The notes below the pieces were generated by a model. The model had not been told where the DNA came from. It saw nothing but the letters and a program-made list of their open reading frames with translations, and did no database searches. Shown piece by piece: positions 55,522 to 64,000 of a DNA stretch of 64,000 bases (positions are counted from its first letter, which is position 1; the number at the start of each line of letters is the position of its first letter). The stretch spans positions 1-64,000 of the forward strand of contig NZ_CAMLJP010000019.1 in assembly GCF_946480385.1 (NCBI RefSeq), read 5' to 3'. The position numbers were made by a program, and so were the translations under genes. Origin of the DNA: an uncultured Azospirillum sp. (GTDB lineage: Bacteria > Pseudomonadota > Alphaproteobacteria > Azospirillales > Azospirillaceae).

Positions 55522-55982
55522 TTCGCGGCGCTCTCCAGCAGGCGGGCCATGCGCTGGAGGGCCAGCGTGTAGCCCTGGGTGCCGAAGCCGCAGATCACCC
55601 CGGCCGCGACCCGCGACACATAGGAGAAATGGCGGAATTCCTCGCGCCGGTGGATGTTGGAGATATGGACCTCCAGGATCGGGAAGGCGCAGGCCGACAG
55701 CGCGTCCATCAGCGACACCGAGGTGTGGGTCAGGCCGGCCGGGTTGATGACCAGCCCGTCGACCGTCTCGCGGGCTTCGTGGATCCAGTCGATCAGCACA
55801 TGTTCGGCGTTCGACTGGCGGAAATCGACGGCGAGCCCGAGCGTCTCGCCGGTGCGGCGGCAGTCGGCGTCGACATCGGCCAGGGTCTCGTGGCCGTAGA
55901 TGTGCGGCTCGCGCTTGCCCAGCAGGTTGAGGTTGGGTCCGTTCAGGACCAGGATTGGGCGGCTGGTGGCGGGGCGACTCAT
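55518..55982 (-). CDS. aroQ: Type II 3-dehydroquinate dehydratase
   Basis: A protein of 154 aa with all the type II features: [23 protein letters not shown] (catalytic Tyr loop), [34 protein letters not shown] and [20 protein letters not shown]. It converts 3-dehydroquinate to 3-dehydroshikimate. The position between quiC and aroE shows the catabolic route from quinate. A TetR-like dyad lies in the 40-bp gap upstream. Confidence 0.95.
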   Translation of the reverse strand: MSRPATSRPILVLNGPNLNLLGKREPHIYGHETLADVDADCRRTGETLGLAVDFRQSNAEHVLIDWIHEARETVDGLVINPAGLTHTSVSLMDALSACAFPILEVHISNIHRREEFRHFSYVSRVAAGVICGFGTQGYTLALQRMARLLESAAK

Positions 55983-55998
55983 GGCGGGGCGTCTCCAA

Positions 55999-56016
55999 AC
56001 AAACGCACTGTTTCGT
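55999..56016 (-). promoter_or_regulatory. Candidate TetR operator between quiC and aroQ
   Basis: Minus strand ACGAAACAGTGCGTTTGT shares the pattern ACGNANCAGTNCGT with the element at 57991-58008 in front of quiC. It has a partly symmetric layout and is 17 bp upstream of aroQ. It may be a second site for the TetR repressor; evidence is only this resemblance. Confidence 0.35.
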
Positions 56017-56022
56017 TCATTT

Positions 56023-57948
56023 TTAGTCGAGATAGAGTTCGGGGCGGGCGCCTTCGCGCAGTTGCGCCTGCACGGCCATGCGCACGGCGGCGTTCACGGC
56101 GCCGAACTGGCGGTAGCCGGCGCGCCGTTCCACCACCTCGAAGAAGAAGCGGTCGTCGAAGCTGTCGGTGTAGGCGTGCAGGAACTCGCCACCCCCGTCC
56201 CCTGGCCCGTCGCGGTCATACAGCAGTTCGCGCTGCTTCAGCGCGTCCAGCGCCGCATCATCCAGCGGGTGCTTGACCGCGAGGTCGTCGTAGTAGTTGG
56301 CGGGGATCGGCAGGAAGGGCGCGCCGGCGGCCAGACGATCCTCCACCAGCGCGGCGGCATCCGACGCCGCGAAGGCGATGTGATGGACGCCGGCCCCGGC
56401 GGTGGCGCTGACGAAGCGGCCGGTGGCGGTCCGCCGGCTTTCCGAGATGTTCAGCGGCAGCCGGACGCCCCGGCCGGGCTCCGCATCGGGGCTGACCAGC
56501 GCCCGGCTGCGGATCAGGCCGTAGGGGTCGGGCAACTCCCACAGGCTTTCCGGAACGAAGCCGAAGACCGTCCGGTAGAACAGCACGAAACCGTCCATCC
56601 GGCCGAAGGGCAGGGCCTGGGCGACATGGTCGATGCCGAGCAGGGGCGGGGGGCCGGCTGCTTCGGCGGGTTCCGCCGCGAACAGGTGGAAGTCGTCCTC
56701 CCAGATGCTGCGGTTGGCCTGCTTGTCGTCGACCAGATAGATCAGCGTGCCGTCCGGCGCGCGCAGGGCCGGGATGCGGCGTTCGCCGTCGCCGACCCGC
56801 TCGCGCCACAGCACGCAGCGCAACGCCTCGGCCCGGGCGATGGTGCGGGCGGCGTCGTCCACCGCGAAGGCCATGGCGCAGACCGAGGGCCCGTGCATCT
56901 GGAAATGCTCCGACGCGGCGGAATCCTCTTCGCTGTTCAGCACCAGATTGACGCCGCCCTGGCGGTAGAGGTCGACATCCTTCGAACGATGGCGCCCGGC
57001 ATGCCGGAAGCCCAGGCTGCCGAGCAGGGCGGACAGCTTGTCCCGTGCCGCCGCATCGACGGCGAATTCCAGGAATTCCACGCCGCGGCAGACCGGCGGT
57101 GCCGGCAGGCCGGGTCCGAAGCCGGCTTCGGCCTCCGTATGGATCAGCGAGCGCAGCCCGTCGAGAGCAGTCAGGCGGGCAGGGGCGGCGCGGAACTCGT
57201 CATTGAAGATCTCCAGCGACAGGGGGCCGCGGTAGCCGGACGCCAGCACGGCGTCGACGAAGCGCTGGACCGGCAATTGGCCCTGGCCGGGGAAATTGCG
57301 GAAATGGCGGCTCCAGGACAGCACGTCCATCGACAGATTCGGCGCGTCGGCCAACTGCACGAAGAAGATACGGTCTCCGGGCAGATCGGCGATGCCGGAC
57401 GGGTCGTCGTCCAGGGCCAGCGTGTGGAAGCTGTCGACGATCAGCCCCAGCGCCGGGTGATCGGCACGCTGCACGATGTCCCAGGCCTGACGCCAGCGGT
57501 TGACATGCCTGCCCCAGGCCAGCGCCTCGTAACCGACACGCAAGTCCCGACGCCGCGCCCGCTCCGCCATCTCGGCGAGATCGGCGGCGGCACGGGCGGG
57601 GTCGTCGATGGCGGCGGGCTGGACGTTGGAGCAGACCAGCACGAGTTCGGTCCCCAGTTCCTGCATCACGTCGAACTTGCGTTCCGCCCGGTCGAGGTTG
57701 CGGGCACGGATCGGGTCCGGCATCGCTTCGAAGTCACGGAACGGCTGGAAGATGGTGATCTCCAACCCCAGACCCTCCGCAATGCGGCGCACGTCGGCCG
57801 GGGAGCCGTCGAAGGTCAGCAGATCATTCTCGAAAATCTCGACCCCATCGAAGCCGATGCTGGCCGCCGCCTCGAGCTTCTCCGGCAGGGTGCCGCTCAG
57901 CGAGACGGTGGCAATCGACTTCCTGAAGGTGAAGGCGCTGGACGGCAT
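56023..57948 (-). CDS. quiC: Two-domain 3-dehydroshikimate dehydratase (QuiC type)
   Basis: A protein of 641 aa. Residues 1-280 form an AP-endonuclease-2-like TIM barrel ([56 protein letters not shown]) that holds the metal-dependent dehydratase. Residues 295-630 are a 4-hydroxyphenylpyruvate-dioxygenase-like vicinal-oxygen-chelate domain ([53 protein letters not shown]). The same fusion is known for QuiC enzymes of Pseudomonas, which convert 3-dehydroshikimate to protocatechuate. It is first in the operon feeding this acid into ring cleavage elsewhere in the genome. Confidence 0.92.
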   Translation of the reverse strand: MPSSAFTFRKSIATVSLSGTLPEKLEAAASIGFDGVEIFENDLLTFDGSPADVRRIAEGLGLEITIFQPFRDFEAMPDPIRARNLDRAERKFDVMQELGTELVLVCSNVQPAAIDDPARAAADLAEMAERARRRDLRVGYEALAWGRHVNRWRQAWDIVQRADHPALGLIVDSFHTLALDDDPSGIADLPGDRIFFVQLADAPNLSMDVLSWSRHFRNFPGQGQLPVQRFVDAVLASGYRGPLSLEIFNDEFRAAPARLTALDGLRSLIHTEAEAGFGPGLPAPPVCRGVEFLEFAVDAAARDKLSALLGSLGFRHAGRHRSKDVDLYRQGGVNLVLNSEEDSAASEHFQMHGPSVCAMAFAVDDAARTIARAEALRCVLWRERVGDGERRIPALRAPDGTLIYLVDDKQANRSIWEDDFHLFAAEPAEAAGPPPLLGIDHVAQALPFGRMDGFVLFYRTVFGFVPESLWELPDPYGLIRSRALVSPDAEPGRGVRLPLNISESRRTATGRFVSATAGAGVHHIAFAASDAAALVEDRLAAGAPFLPIPANYYDDLAVKHPLDDAALDALKQRELLYDRDGPGDGGGEFLHAYTDSFDDRFFFEVVERRAGYRQFGAVNAAVRMAVQAQLREGARPELYLD

Positions 57949-57989
57949 GGGAGCCCTTTCGGCAGCGGCATGGTTCGATCACGTCACAT

Positions 57990-58018
57990 AACGTACCAGT
58001 CCGTACATTTTGTCGCAA
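57990..58018 (-). promoter_or_regulatory. quiC operon promoter with overlapping dyad operator
   Basis: On the minus strand TTGCGA (58018-58013) and TACGTT (57995-57990) are 17 bp apart, a plausible sigma-70 promoter about 40 bp before quiC. Between them lies the dyad GTAC-N6-GTAC (57993-58006), in a position where a TetR repressor would block RNA polymerase. Confidence 0.5.
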
Positions 58019-58133
58019 GCCGCTTTTGCCGCGGATGGTTTGTGACCATAGCAATGGAGGGGTTTTTGCCTGAAACGTCGTCGCTGGAGGTTTTGAGGCG
58101 GGCCTACCCGGCCATCGGCTGCATCATCCCCGA

Positions 58134-59675
58134 TCAACCCGCTCCAAAGACCCGCGGAATCCCGTGTCCACCGAACGGGGGCAGGATCATACCGAGCATG
58201 TGCCTGATCTGGGCATAGCGGGCCAACGCCCCCATCACCTCCACCTGAGCGTCGGGTCTGAAGCGCGCAGCGGCCATGGCGTCGAGGATCATCTGCTTTT
58301 CGGCGGGGCCGAAGCCGGACAACCGCTTCAGCACGCCGCGCAGCAGCGGTGACAACGGAATCGGCTGCGGTGCCTGCGCGGGACGGTTCGCTCCACCGTA
58401 GGCTTCCAGGAATTTCGCGATCCGGCGGCCGTAGGCGGCCGGGCTGTAGATGTCGGCGCACAGCCGTGCCAGCCCGTCGAGCAGGTCCCGCCGGCTCATC
58501 CGGGCCGGGTGGATGTTGGTGGTGAAGGGGTTGGCCGCACTCTGCGCGGCGGCGTCGGCCAGCCGCCCCTCGACGGCGAGACGGTCGTAGAGCGGGGTGC
58601 CCGGCGGCGCCACCAGCGCGCCCACCGACAGCACCGGCACTGGGCAATCGTCGATGAAGCCGGCCAGCCGGTCGAAGATGTCGGGCCCGTCGGCGTCGAA
58701 GCCGACGATGATGCCGCCGGATACCGCGATGCCGTGCGACAGGATGGTTGCCAGCGCGTCCGACGTCGATTGATACAGGTTCTGCAGCTTGCCGGACTGG
58801 CGCAGGCTGTCCTCGTTGATCGTCTCGATGCCGATGAAGACGCTGTCCAGCCCGGCCACCTTGCAGGCCGCCATCAGATCGGCGTCGCGGGCGAGGTCGA
58901 TCGACACCTGGGTCATGAAGCGCATCGGCGCATCGGCATGCGCCTCGTTCCACCGCCGCAGGGCCGCCAGCGTGTCGTGCGCCCGGCTGCGGTAGACGGT
59001 GAAATTGTCGTCGGCCAGGAAGACGCTGCGATAACCGTGGCGGTGCAGGACATCCAGCTCGGCGATCACCTGATCGGGATCCTTGTGGCGCTGCTTGCGG
59101 CCGAGATACTGGATGACGTCGCAGAAATCGCACTGGAAGGGACAGCCGCGCGAGGTCTGGATCGCGCCCATGTTGGCGGCATCGTTGGGGTAGAGGTCCC
59201 AGCGCGGCAGGGGAGAGCTTCGAAGGTCGGGCCGCGTCCCCTCATAGCTATCGCGCGGGGTGCCGGCGGCCAGATCGGCGAACAGCTCCGCTGCGATGTC
59301 CTCGATCTCGCCGGTGACCAGCACGTCGGCGTGGGGGCGCACATCCTCCGGGCTGAGAGAGGCGTAGGAGCCGCCGATCACCACCCGCCGTCCCATCGCG
59401 CGGTAGCGGCCGGCCAGCTGCAGCATGCGATTGCGCTGGGACGACTTGCCGGTGATCGCGACGATGTCGGCGTCCTCGGTGACGGGGCGGTCGGGCAGCG
59501 GCGTGATCGCTTCGTCGGTCAGGCGGATGTCCCAATCCGGCGGCACGAAGGCGGCCAGGGTCGTGGTCGAGAGGTCGGCCACCGAGCTGCGCCCGCCAAG
59601 TCCCCAGGCCGCGAAAAAATCAGCCGTGTGGTAGCCGGGGAAATCCGCCGCCGGGTTGATGATGTGAATGCGCAC
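58134..59675 (-). CDS. B12-binding-domain radical SAM protein (HpnP-like / DUF4070 branch)
   Basis: A protein of 513 aa from GTG 59675 after AGGAG at 9-bp spacing. An N-terminal cobalamin-binding-like region (IVAITGKSSQRNRMLQLAGRYRAMGRRVVIGGSYASLSPEDV) precedes the radical SAM cluster motif CPFQCDFC (Cx3Cx2C). Then come SVFLADDNF and SVFIGIETINEDSLRQSGKLQN, the pattern shared with hopanoid C-2 methylase HpnP and related DUF4070 proteins. Such enzymes methylate unactivated carbons. No hopanoid or other biosynthesis genes are adjacent, so the substrate is open. Confidence 0.85.
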   Translation of the reverse strand: MRIHIINPAADFPGYHTADFFAAWGLGGRSSVADLSTTTLAAFVPPDWDIRLTDEAITPLPDRPVTEDADIVAITGKSSQRNRMLQLAGRYRAMGRRVVIGGSYASLSPEDVRPHADVLVTGEIEDIAAELFADLAAGTPRDSYEGTRPDLRSSPLPRWDLYPNDAANMGAIQTSRGCPFQCDFCDVIQYLGRKQRHKDPDQVIAELDVLHRHGYRSVFLADDNFTVYRSRAHDTLAALRRWNEAHADAPMRFMTQVSIDLARDADLMAACKVAGLDSVFIGIETINEDSLRQSGKLQNLYQSTSDALATILSHGIAVSGGIIVGFDADGPDIFDRLAGFIDDCPVPVLSVGALVAPPGTPLYDRLAVEGRLADAAAQSAANPFTTNIHPARMSRRDLLDGLARLCADIYSPAAYGRRIAKFLEAYGGANRPAQAPQPIPLSPLLRGVLKRLSGFGPAEKQMILDAMAAARFRPDAQVEVMGALARYAQIRHMLGMILPPFGGHGIPRVFGAG

Positions 59676-60057
59676 CGGCGCCCGCTCCTGTCCGGCTTGA
59701 ACCTGCTCCGTTCGTTGGATAAGGCGCTGAACAATCACCCGCAGGCAAGGCTTTGCTGCGCCGTCCGGTTGATCCGGCCGCCGCCGATCCGCCGCTGCGG
59801 CGCCGGAGCCGGGACGTCCTGGAGCAGGTTGACTCCTGCGCATCGGCAGGTTTATTCAAATTTGCAAGGAAATCAGCATGGATTGTTATCGACAGCCGCA
59901 ACAGGGACGGTGTCGATCCCAAGAAGCGATCCGAAGCGGAGAGGGTGGCGGGATTTGCGTGGGGCCCATGGGCATTCTGGCAAATAGGATCATGGCCCGG
60001 TATGATTTGGCTGGACACAGTCATTCCGACACCGGTCATTTGTAAGGATAAGCACGC
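59676..60057. other. Intergenic region without recognisable gene
   Basis: 382 bp between the divergent radical SAM and DUF4280 genes. It should contain promoters for both. No repeat, structured RNA or supported frame was recognised. Confidence 0.5.
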
Positions 60058-60447
60058 ATGCCGATGCAGGTGGTGAACGGCGCGACGCTTCAGTGCAGTT
60101 TCGGTATGGCGCCGTCGACCTTCGTGGTGCTTCCCGTCCATTGCGTCATGGACGGCAACCAGCCGGCGGCGAACATCTCGGACCATAAGCCGATGATCAA
60201 CATCCTGCCGTTCGGCATGTGCACCAGCCTTGCCAATCCGACGGTGGCCTCGGCGACGGCGGCGGCGATGGGCGTGCTGACCCCGATGCCGTGCATTCCC
60301 GCCACCCTGTCGCCCTGGGTGCCGGGCGCGCCGACGGTGATGCTGGACCATATGCCGGCGCTGGACAACGTGTCGAAGTGCATGTGCAACTGGGGCGGCG
60401 TCGTGTCGGTGGTCAATCCCGGGCAGACGACGACCGTCATTCCTTGA
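60058..60447 (+). CDS. DUF4280 PAAR-like protein
   Basis: A protein of 129 aa from ATG 60058 after AAGGA. It has the DUF4280 pattern: VVNGATLQCSFGMAPSTFVVLP near the start, ANISDHKPMINILPFGMCTSLANPTVASATAAA in the middle and PCIPATLSPWVPG plus KCMCNWGGVVSVVNPGQ at the end, with conserved cysteines. DUF4280 resembles PAAR spike tips and is found with type VI or contractile injection systems and their cargo. No secretion apparatus genes are in the window. It precedes the VioB-like pair by 580 bp on the same strand. Confidence 0.88.
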   Translation: MPMQVVNGATLQCSFGMAPSTFVVLPVHCVMDGNQPAANISDHKPMINILPFGMCTSLANPTVASATAAAMGVLTPMPCIPATLSPWVPGAPTVMLDHMPALDNVSKCMCNWGGVVSVVNPGQTTTVIP

Positions 60448-61029
60448 AACGGGCGGCCATGACGCGGATGGCCTGAGACGGACGGCGTCGGTCTTCGCCG
60501 CACCGGTACAGCCGCGTCACCATCCGCGCCGCGGCCTGGGAACCGGCTTCGCAGTTTCCGACTTTCGGGCATCCTGAACGGATCAGTGGCGTCGATGGTC
60601 GGATTCCGACCGTGAACCAAGACACATGTGAAGGGCAGGGGAGTGACGGCAATTGCGGCGATGCATTGCCGCTGCGCTCTGTCGCGCCACCTGGGCTCGC
60701 CGATGCGCTCACAGGTGGTCGGCAATCGGCTGAGCAATCCTGCGTGTCCGGATGTGTATCTCGTAGCATATTCCATTTTCTGCGCCTGTTGATACCAAGC
60801 AATACCCATCGCGTGTATTTGTGTTTCACATAATCCATTTTCGTGATATGGAAGATAATGAAAATGGAGCAGGCACGCTGAAGCATCGGCCGGACACATC
60901 CGGCCGTAATGCGATGTATATCCGTGTCAGTTTTGCGTAATGGGGGCGGGCAGCCGATCCATAGGCGCCCGCATGTCTTCAAAATTCAGATTTCATCCAG
61001 TGTTATCACGATAAAGCGGGGAAAGCGCG
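60448..61029. other. Intergenic region with GGTCGGATTCCGACC palindrome and AT-richer patch
   Basis: 582 bp without a supported gene. It contains the palindrome at 60597-60611 and a lower-GC stretch near 60760-60880 that may hold the promoter of the VioB-like pair. Open frames on the opposite strand have no family resemblance. Confidence 0.5.
60597..60611. repeat. Palindrome GGTCGGATTCCGACC, third copy
   Basis: The same 15-mer forms the core of both arms of the repeat at 418-467. Three copies in 64 kb, two of them beside parB, are unlikely by chance. It could be a dispersed partition or regulator binding site. Confidence 0.6.
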
Positions 61030-62865
61030 ATGGCATATTTGACTGGGCCGCGGCTGAATTTCACCGGCAAGTTCATCGCCGACGTTTCGACGGTCAACAA
61101 CTTTCCATCCAACTATGACGGGACGAACTATACGGCGGCCGATTATGCGAATTGGGACATCGGTTATTGGAATCCCTACGGCACCGGCGTCTGGCGGCTG
61201 ACCGACTGCGCGGTGACCGGTGCGGTGCGCGGCGACGGCAGCGCCGTGTCCGGCGATCCGGTGCTCTCCATGACCCTGGCCGACGCCGACGACCAGCCGC
61301 CGGCCAAGATGGTCGATCTGGACAGCGAGCAGCAGATGGTCTCGGCCATCTGGGGCCTCGTCGTCCGGCTGGTCGGTGGTGACGGGCAGGCGGCGCTGCG
61401 CAGCAATTTCGCCGTCGCGTCCTTCACCGACCTGTGGAAGCGCAGCCTGACGCCGGGGGCGCTGCCGCAGCACAAGCTTCATCCCGCTTGCATGTACGGC
61501 GCCGCCTGGCAGTCGGTTCTGTCCGATCTCGCCTGGGGCGACGTTGCCGCTTCGCCCTTCCTGCAGGAACTGCAGGCCGCCGCCGGGCCGGGCGGGCTGC
61601 TGTCGATCAAGTTCAACGTGGTGGGCTACAACGCCGGCTATTGGATCGGCGATGACGGCACCCGCTATCCGCCGCTGCCGGACTTCACGATGGGCCTGAT
61701 CACCGGCAGCATCGGCGTCGCCCGCGCGGACGAGCCGCGCTTCTTCACGCTGGGCCGCAAACTGCAGCCGAGCCAGAAGCAGAGCCAGTCGGCGCCGACC
61801 CTGTTCTATTACGCCACCGCCGTGGTGGACGAGGCACGCAAGGCGCTGGCCATCGACCTCGGCAACTCCATCCCGTTCAAGGAATGGCGCGGCGACATCG
61901 TCGGCGAGACGCTGCAGGTCGGCTATCTCGACGCGGTGCAGGTGTTCCAGCCGCTGGGCGAGGTGACTCCCGACAACGACTGGTACCGGCGCACCGCCGG
62001 CATCGCCGACATCGCCCTGACCGATGCGCAGCTGACGGCCGTCGCCGCAAGCCCGCTCGCCGTGCGCAAGGCCGGCGCCGACACGCTGCTGGGGCAGGAA
62101 CCGGCCGACGGCAAGGCCCTGCGCGCCGACCAGTTCGTCTTTCGCATGGCTCCCGGCGACAGCGCCGAGACCATGGTGTGGGCGACCGTCTTCGGCAAGC
62201 CGCTGGCCGATGCCGAGGTCGCGCTGGCCTTCGACAACAGCTCGCTCGGTGGCGACGGCGACCCGCCGGTCGGCGTTCCGGCCAGCGCGCTGGGCTTCCC
62301 GCCGTCGGTGAAGACCGATGCCGCCGGCAAGGCCGCCGTCACATTCTCCGCCGCCGATCCGGGCGAGCCGCGCGCGATGGACGACATCGACGGGCAGGTC
62401 TATGGCGTGCGCCCGACGCTGAGCGACGCCGGCGCGGACTCCTACAGCAACCCCTGGGATTTCATCAGTTTCCTGGTGTGGAGCGGCTACGAGATCCCCG
62501 AGGAGCCGAGCTGGGAGGCCGACATCAAGCCGATCCTGGCGCAATACGCTGCGCTCTATCCGGTGATGCTGCCGGTGCTGAACATGGGCGACTATGACAG
62601 CGTGCGCAAACACCTCTACTCGCTGCAGACCGCCCTGTCGCTGCCGGAAGAGAACCCGAACTACATGCCGGCGGTGCGCGACCTGTCGCCGAACAAGAAG
62701 GCCGCGATCCTGAAATGGGCCGCCAACCCGGTGCGCGGCACGGCGCCGGCGAAGGCGCCTTCCGCCGAGGCCGTGCCCACGACGGAGTCGATGACGTGGG
62801 TCGCCGTCCAGGCGCCGCCGGCCGCGGACGCCGCGCCGCACCCCGCCACATACCTGAAGAAGTAA
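61030..62865 (+). CDS. VioB N-terminal-like protein (uncharacterised)
   Basis: A protein of 611 aa with no signal peptide. The start (MAYLTGPRLNFTGKFIADVSTVNNF) resembles the opening of VioB/RebD-type proteins (a PRIHFRG-like strand followed by N-rich turns). The rest has repeated beta-rich segments. VioB is about 1000 aa with a C-terminal ferritin-like domain; here that domain is a separate gene 47 bp downstream, so the pair looks like a split VioB. VioB/RebD couples two indole-3-pyruvate imines in violacein/rebeccamycin synthesis. None of the other violacein genes are visible. Resemblance is weak and limited to the N-terminus, so function is open. Confidence 0.6.
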   Translation: MAYLTGPRLNFTGKFIADVSTVNNFPSNYDGTNYTAADYANWDIGYWNPYGTGVWRLTDCAVTGAVRGDGSAVSGDPVLSMTLADADDQPPAKMVDLDSEQQMVSAIWGLVVRLVGGDGQAALRSNFAVASFTDLWKRSLTPGALPQHKLHPACMYGAAWQSVLSDLAWGDVAASPFLQELQAAAGPGGLLSIKFNVVGYNAGYWIGDDGTRYPPLPDFTMGLITGSIGVARADEPRFFTLGRKLQPSQKQSQSAPTLFYYATAVVDEARKALAIDLGNSIPFKEWRGDIVGETLQVGYLDAVQVFQPLGEVTPDNDWYRRTAGIADIALTDAQLTAVAASPLAVRKAGADTLLGQEPADGKALRADQFVFRMAPGDSAETMVWATVFGKPLADAEVALAFDNSSLGGDGDPPVGVPASALGFPPSVKTDAAGKAAVTFSAADPGEPRAMDDIDGQVYGVRPTLSDAGADSYSNPWDFISFLVWSGYEIPEEPSWEADIKPILAQYAALYPVMLPVLNMGDYDSVRKHLYSLQTALSLPEENPNYMPAVRDLSPNKKAAILKWAANPVRGTAPAKAPSAEAVPTTESMTWVAVQAPPAADAAPHPATYLKK

Positions 62866-62912
62866 CGGGCCGAGCCCCCGCCCCAACCATCTGATTGGTG
62901 GAGAGATCCCAC

Positions 62913-64000
62913 ATGACGACCCAAACCATGGCGGCGACCCGCTCGGTCCCGGCCGCCGGCGCCAAGGCCACCGACCTGCCCAAGCGCGGCCCCTCGCTCG
63001 TCGTCCAGGCCAAGACGCCGCGGACGCTGGATGAGGTGCGCGCCAACCTCCAACTCGCGGTGGAACTGGAGCACGCCACCCTGCCGGCCTATCTCCAGGC
63101 CGCCTATTCGCTGGACGATGCGAAGAACGGCGTGATCGCCGGCATGATCATCGACATCGCCATGCAGGAGATGGAGCATTTCTGCCAGGCCGCCAACATC
63201 CTGGTGGCCATCGGCGGCCGACCGGCCATCGACAATCCGGCCTTCGTGCCGTCCTATCCCGGCGGCCTGCCGAAACACATCGGCACCCAGCCCGGCGAGC
63301 AGGACTTCATCGTCCATCTGCGCGGCTTTTCGCTGGATCAGGTCGAAAACTGCTTCATGGTGATCGAGGAACCGGCCGATCCCATCGACATCCTGGACTC
63401 GGCGCCCCGGCTGGCGGCGTCCGACATCAAGGACAATTACCGGACCATCGGCGAATTCTACGAGGACATCTCCAAGGCTCTGGGCGATCTCGGCAACGGT
63501 GTCTTCTCCGGCACCGCCGACGGGCAGGTCTACGGCATGTTCGGCATCAAGCCGATCCTGTCCCTGGCCGATGCGCAGGACGCCATCGCCCGCATCGTCC
63601 GCGAGGGCGAAGGCACCCCGACCTCGCCGGAGGAAGGGACCGAGGGCGGCGACGGCGACGGCATGGCGCACTACTACAGCTTCTACGAAATCTACAAGGG
63701 CCGGAAGATCGCCAAGGCCGCCGACGGCAGCTGGTACTTCACCGACGAGGTCATCCCCTTCGACCCGACCGGCGTCCAGACCCTGATCGACGATCCCAAG
63801 CAGGCCGACTATCCCGCCGGTTCGGTGGCGGCGGTGCAGTCGGAGGCCTTCAACACCTACTACTCCAACCTGCTGAAGGCCCTGCATCAGAGCTTCAACG
63901 GCAACCCGGACAAGATCAACGACGCCATCGGTCTGATGTTCGACCTGAAGATCCAGGCCAAGATGCTGATGCAGCTGCCGATGGACGGCCAGCCCGGCAA
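62913..64000 (+). CDS. Ferritin-like protein, VioB iminophenyl-pyruvate dimer synthase domain type (3' end outside window)
   Basis: At least 362 aa from ATG 62913 after GGAGAGA; it runs past the window. From residue 35 it has LDEVRANLQLAVELEHATLPAYLQAAYSL and IIDIAMQEMEHFCQAANILVAIGG, the two-helix metal-ligand pattern (E...EHA, E.EH) of the ferritin-like domain found in VioB (PF12902). Later comes CFMVIEEP. These domains carry a di-iron site and in VioB/RebD are linked to oxidative dimerisation of amino-acid-derived imines. Stand-alone homologues of unknown role are found in many bacteria. The preceding gene appears to be its partner. Confidence 0.82.
   Translation, partial: MTTQTMAATRSVPAAGAKATDLPKRGPSLVVQAKTPRTLDEVRANLQLAVELEHATLPAYLQAAYSLDDAKNGVIAGMIIDIAMQEMEHFCQAANILVAIGGRPAIDNPAFVPSYPGGLPKHIGTQPGEQDFIVHLRGFSLDQVENCFMVIEEPADPIDILDSAPRLAASDIKDNYRTIGEFYEDISKALGDLGNGVFSGTADGQVYGMFGIKPILSLADAQDAIARIVREGEGTPTSPEEGTEGGDGDGMAHYYSFYEIYKGRKIAKAADGSWYFTDEVIPFDPTGVQTLIDDPKQADYPAGSVAAVQSEAFNTYYSNLLKALHQSFNGNPDKINDAIGLMFDLKIQAKMLMQLPMDGQPG

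Noticed and set aside
60090..60982. Open frames on the minus strand opposite and downstream of the DUF4280 gene
   Set aside because: Shadows of the DUF4280 gene or unsupported sequence; no start signals or homology.
60058..64000. A violacein-type cluster
   Set aside because: Only VioB-like parts are visible; no VioA, VioC, VioD or VioE counterpart occurs in the window.

Overview
The window is high-GC, densely packed DNA typical of a soil or plant-associated alphaproteobacterium. An Azospirillum-like Rhodospirillales genome is my best guess, from GC content, gene content and the many catabolic operons; no rRNA, tRNA or housekeeping marker here proves it. A ParA/ParB partition pair at the left end, IS debris beside it, and mostly accessory metabolism suggest a large plasmid or chromid. 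No replication initiator is visible.

Left part (1-11.6 kb): the C-terminus of a NapC/NirT-type cytochrome c faces a parAB operon across a perfect 21-bp inverted repeat. The core of that repeat recurs near 60.6 kb. An IS6-family transposase remnant and a 39-bp copy of parA sequence follow. Next is a LysR gene divergent from a catabolic operon: saccharopine-dehydrogenase-like protein, HyuA, HyuB, an orphan substrate-binding protein and an aldehyde dehydrogenase. 11.9-19.5 kb: a leftward operon (DSD1-family PLP aldolase/dehydratase, RidA, GNAT fragment, FAD oxidase, aldehyde dehydrogenase) divergent from a LysR gene; then an HxlR/SDR pair around a clear operator, followed by the tail of a broken MDR reductase.

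19.7-25.9 kb holds the most unusual unit. A TPP riboswitch precedes luxE-like and luxC-like acid-reduction genes, a complete ThiXYZ-type ABC importer and an SDR. Read together, it looks like uptake of an oxidised (carboxylated) thiamine-related compound and its reduction to the alcohol. 26-38 kb carries an ABC exporter, an enoyl-CoA hydratase, a LysR regulator, a ComEC-like metallo-beta-lactamase beside a subtilisin-gluzincin double protease, a truncated ECF sigma factor, a peptide deformylase and a serine beta-lactamase-like hydrolase.

38-50.6 kb is a sigma-54 regulon: a XylR/DmpR-type activator with a V4R domain, convergent with a seven-gene operon (aryl aldehyde and alcohol dehydrogenases, DUF1302, DUF1329, YCF48-like, RND/MMPL transporter, quinone oxidoreductase-like). 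The operon has a GG-N10-GC promoter and repeated upstream sites. 50.7-58 kb is a quinate/shikimate catabolic operon (two-domain 3-dehydroshikimate dehydratase, AroQ, AroE, TRAP transporter) with a TetR regulator. 58-64 kb holds a B12-binding radical SAM protein, a PAAR-like DUF4280 protein, and two consecutive genes resembling the N-terminal and ferritin-like halves of VioB; the second runs off the window.
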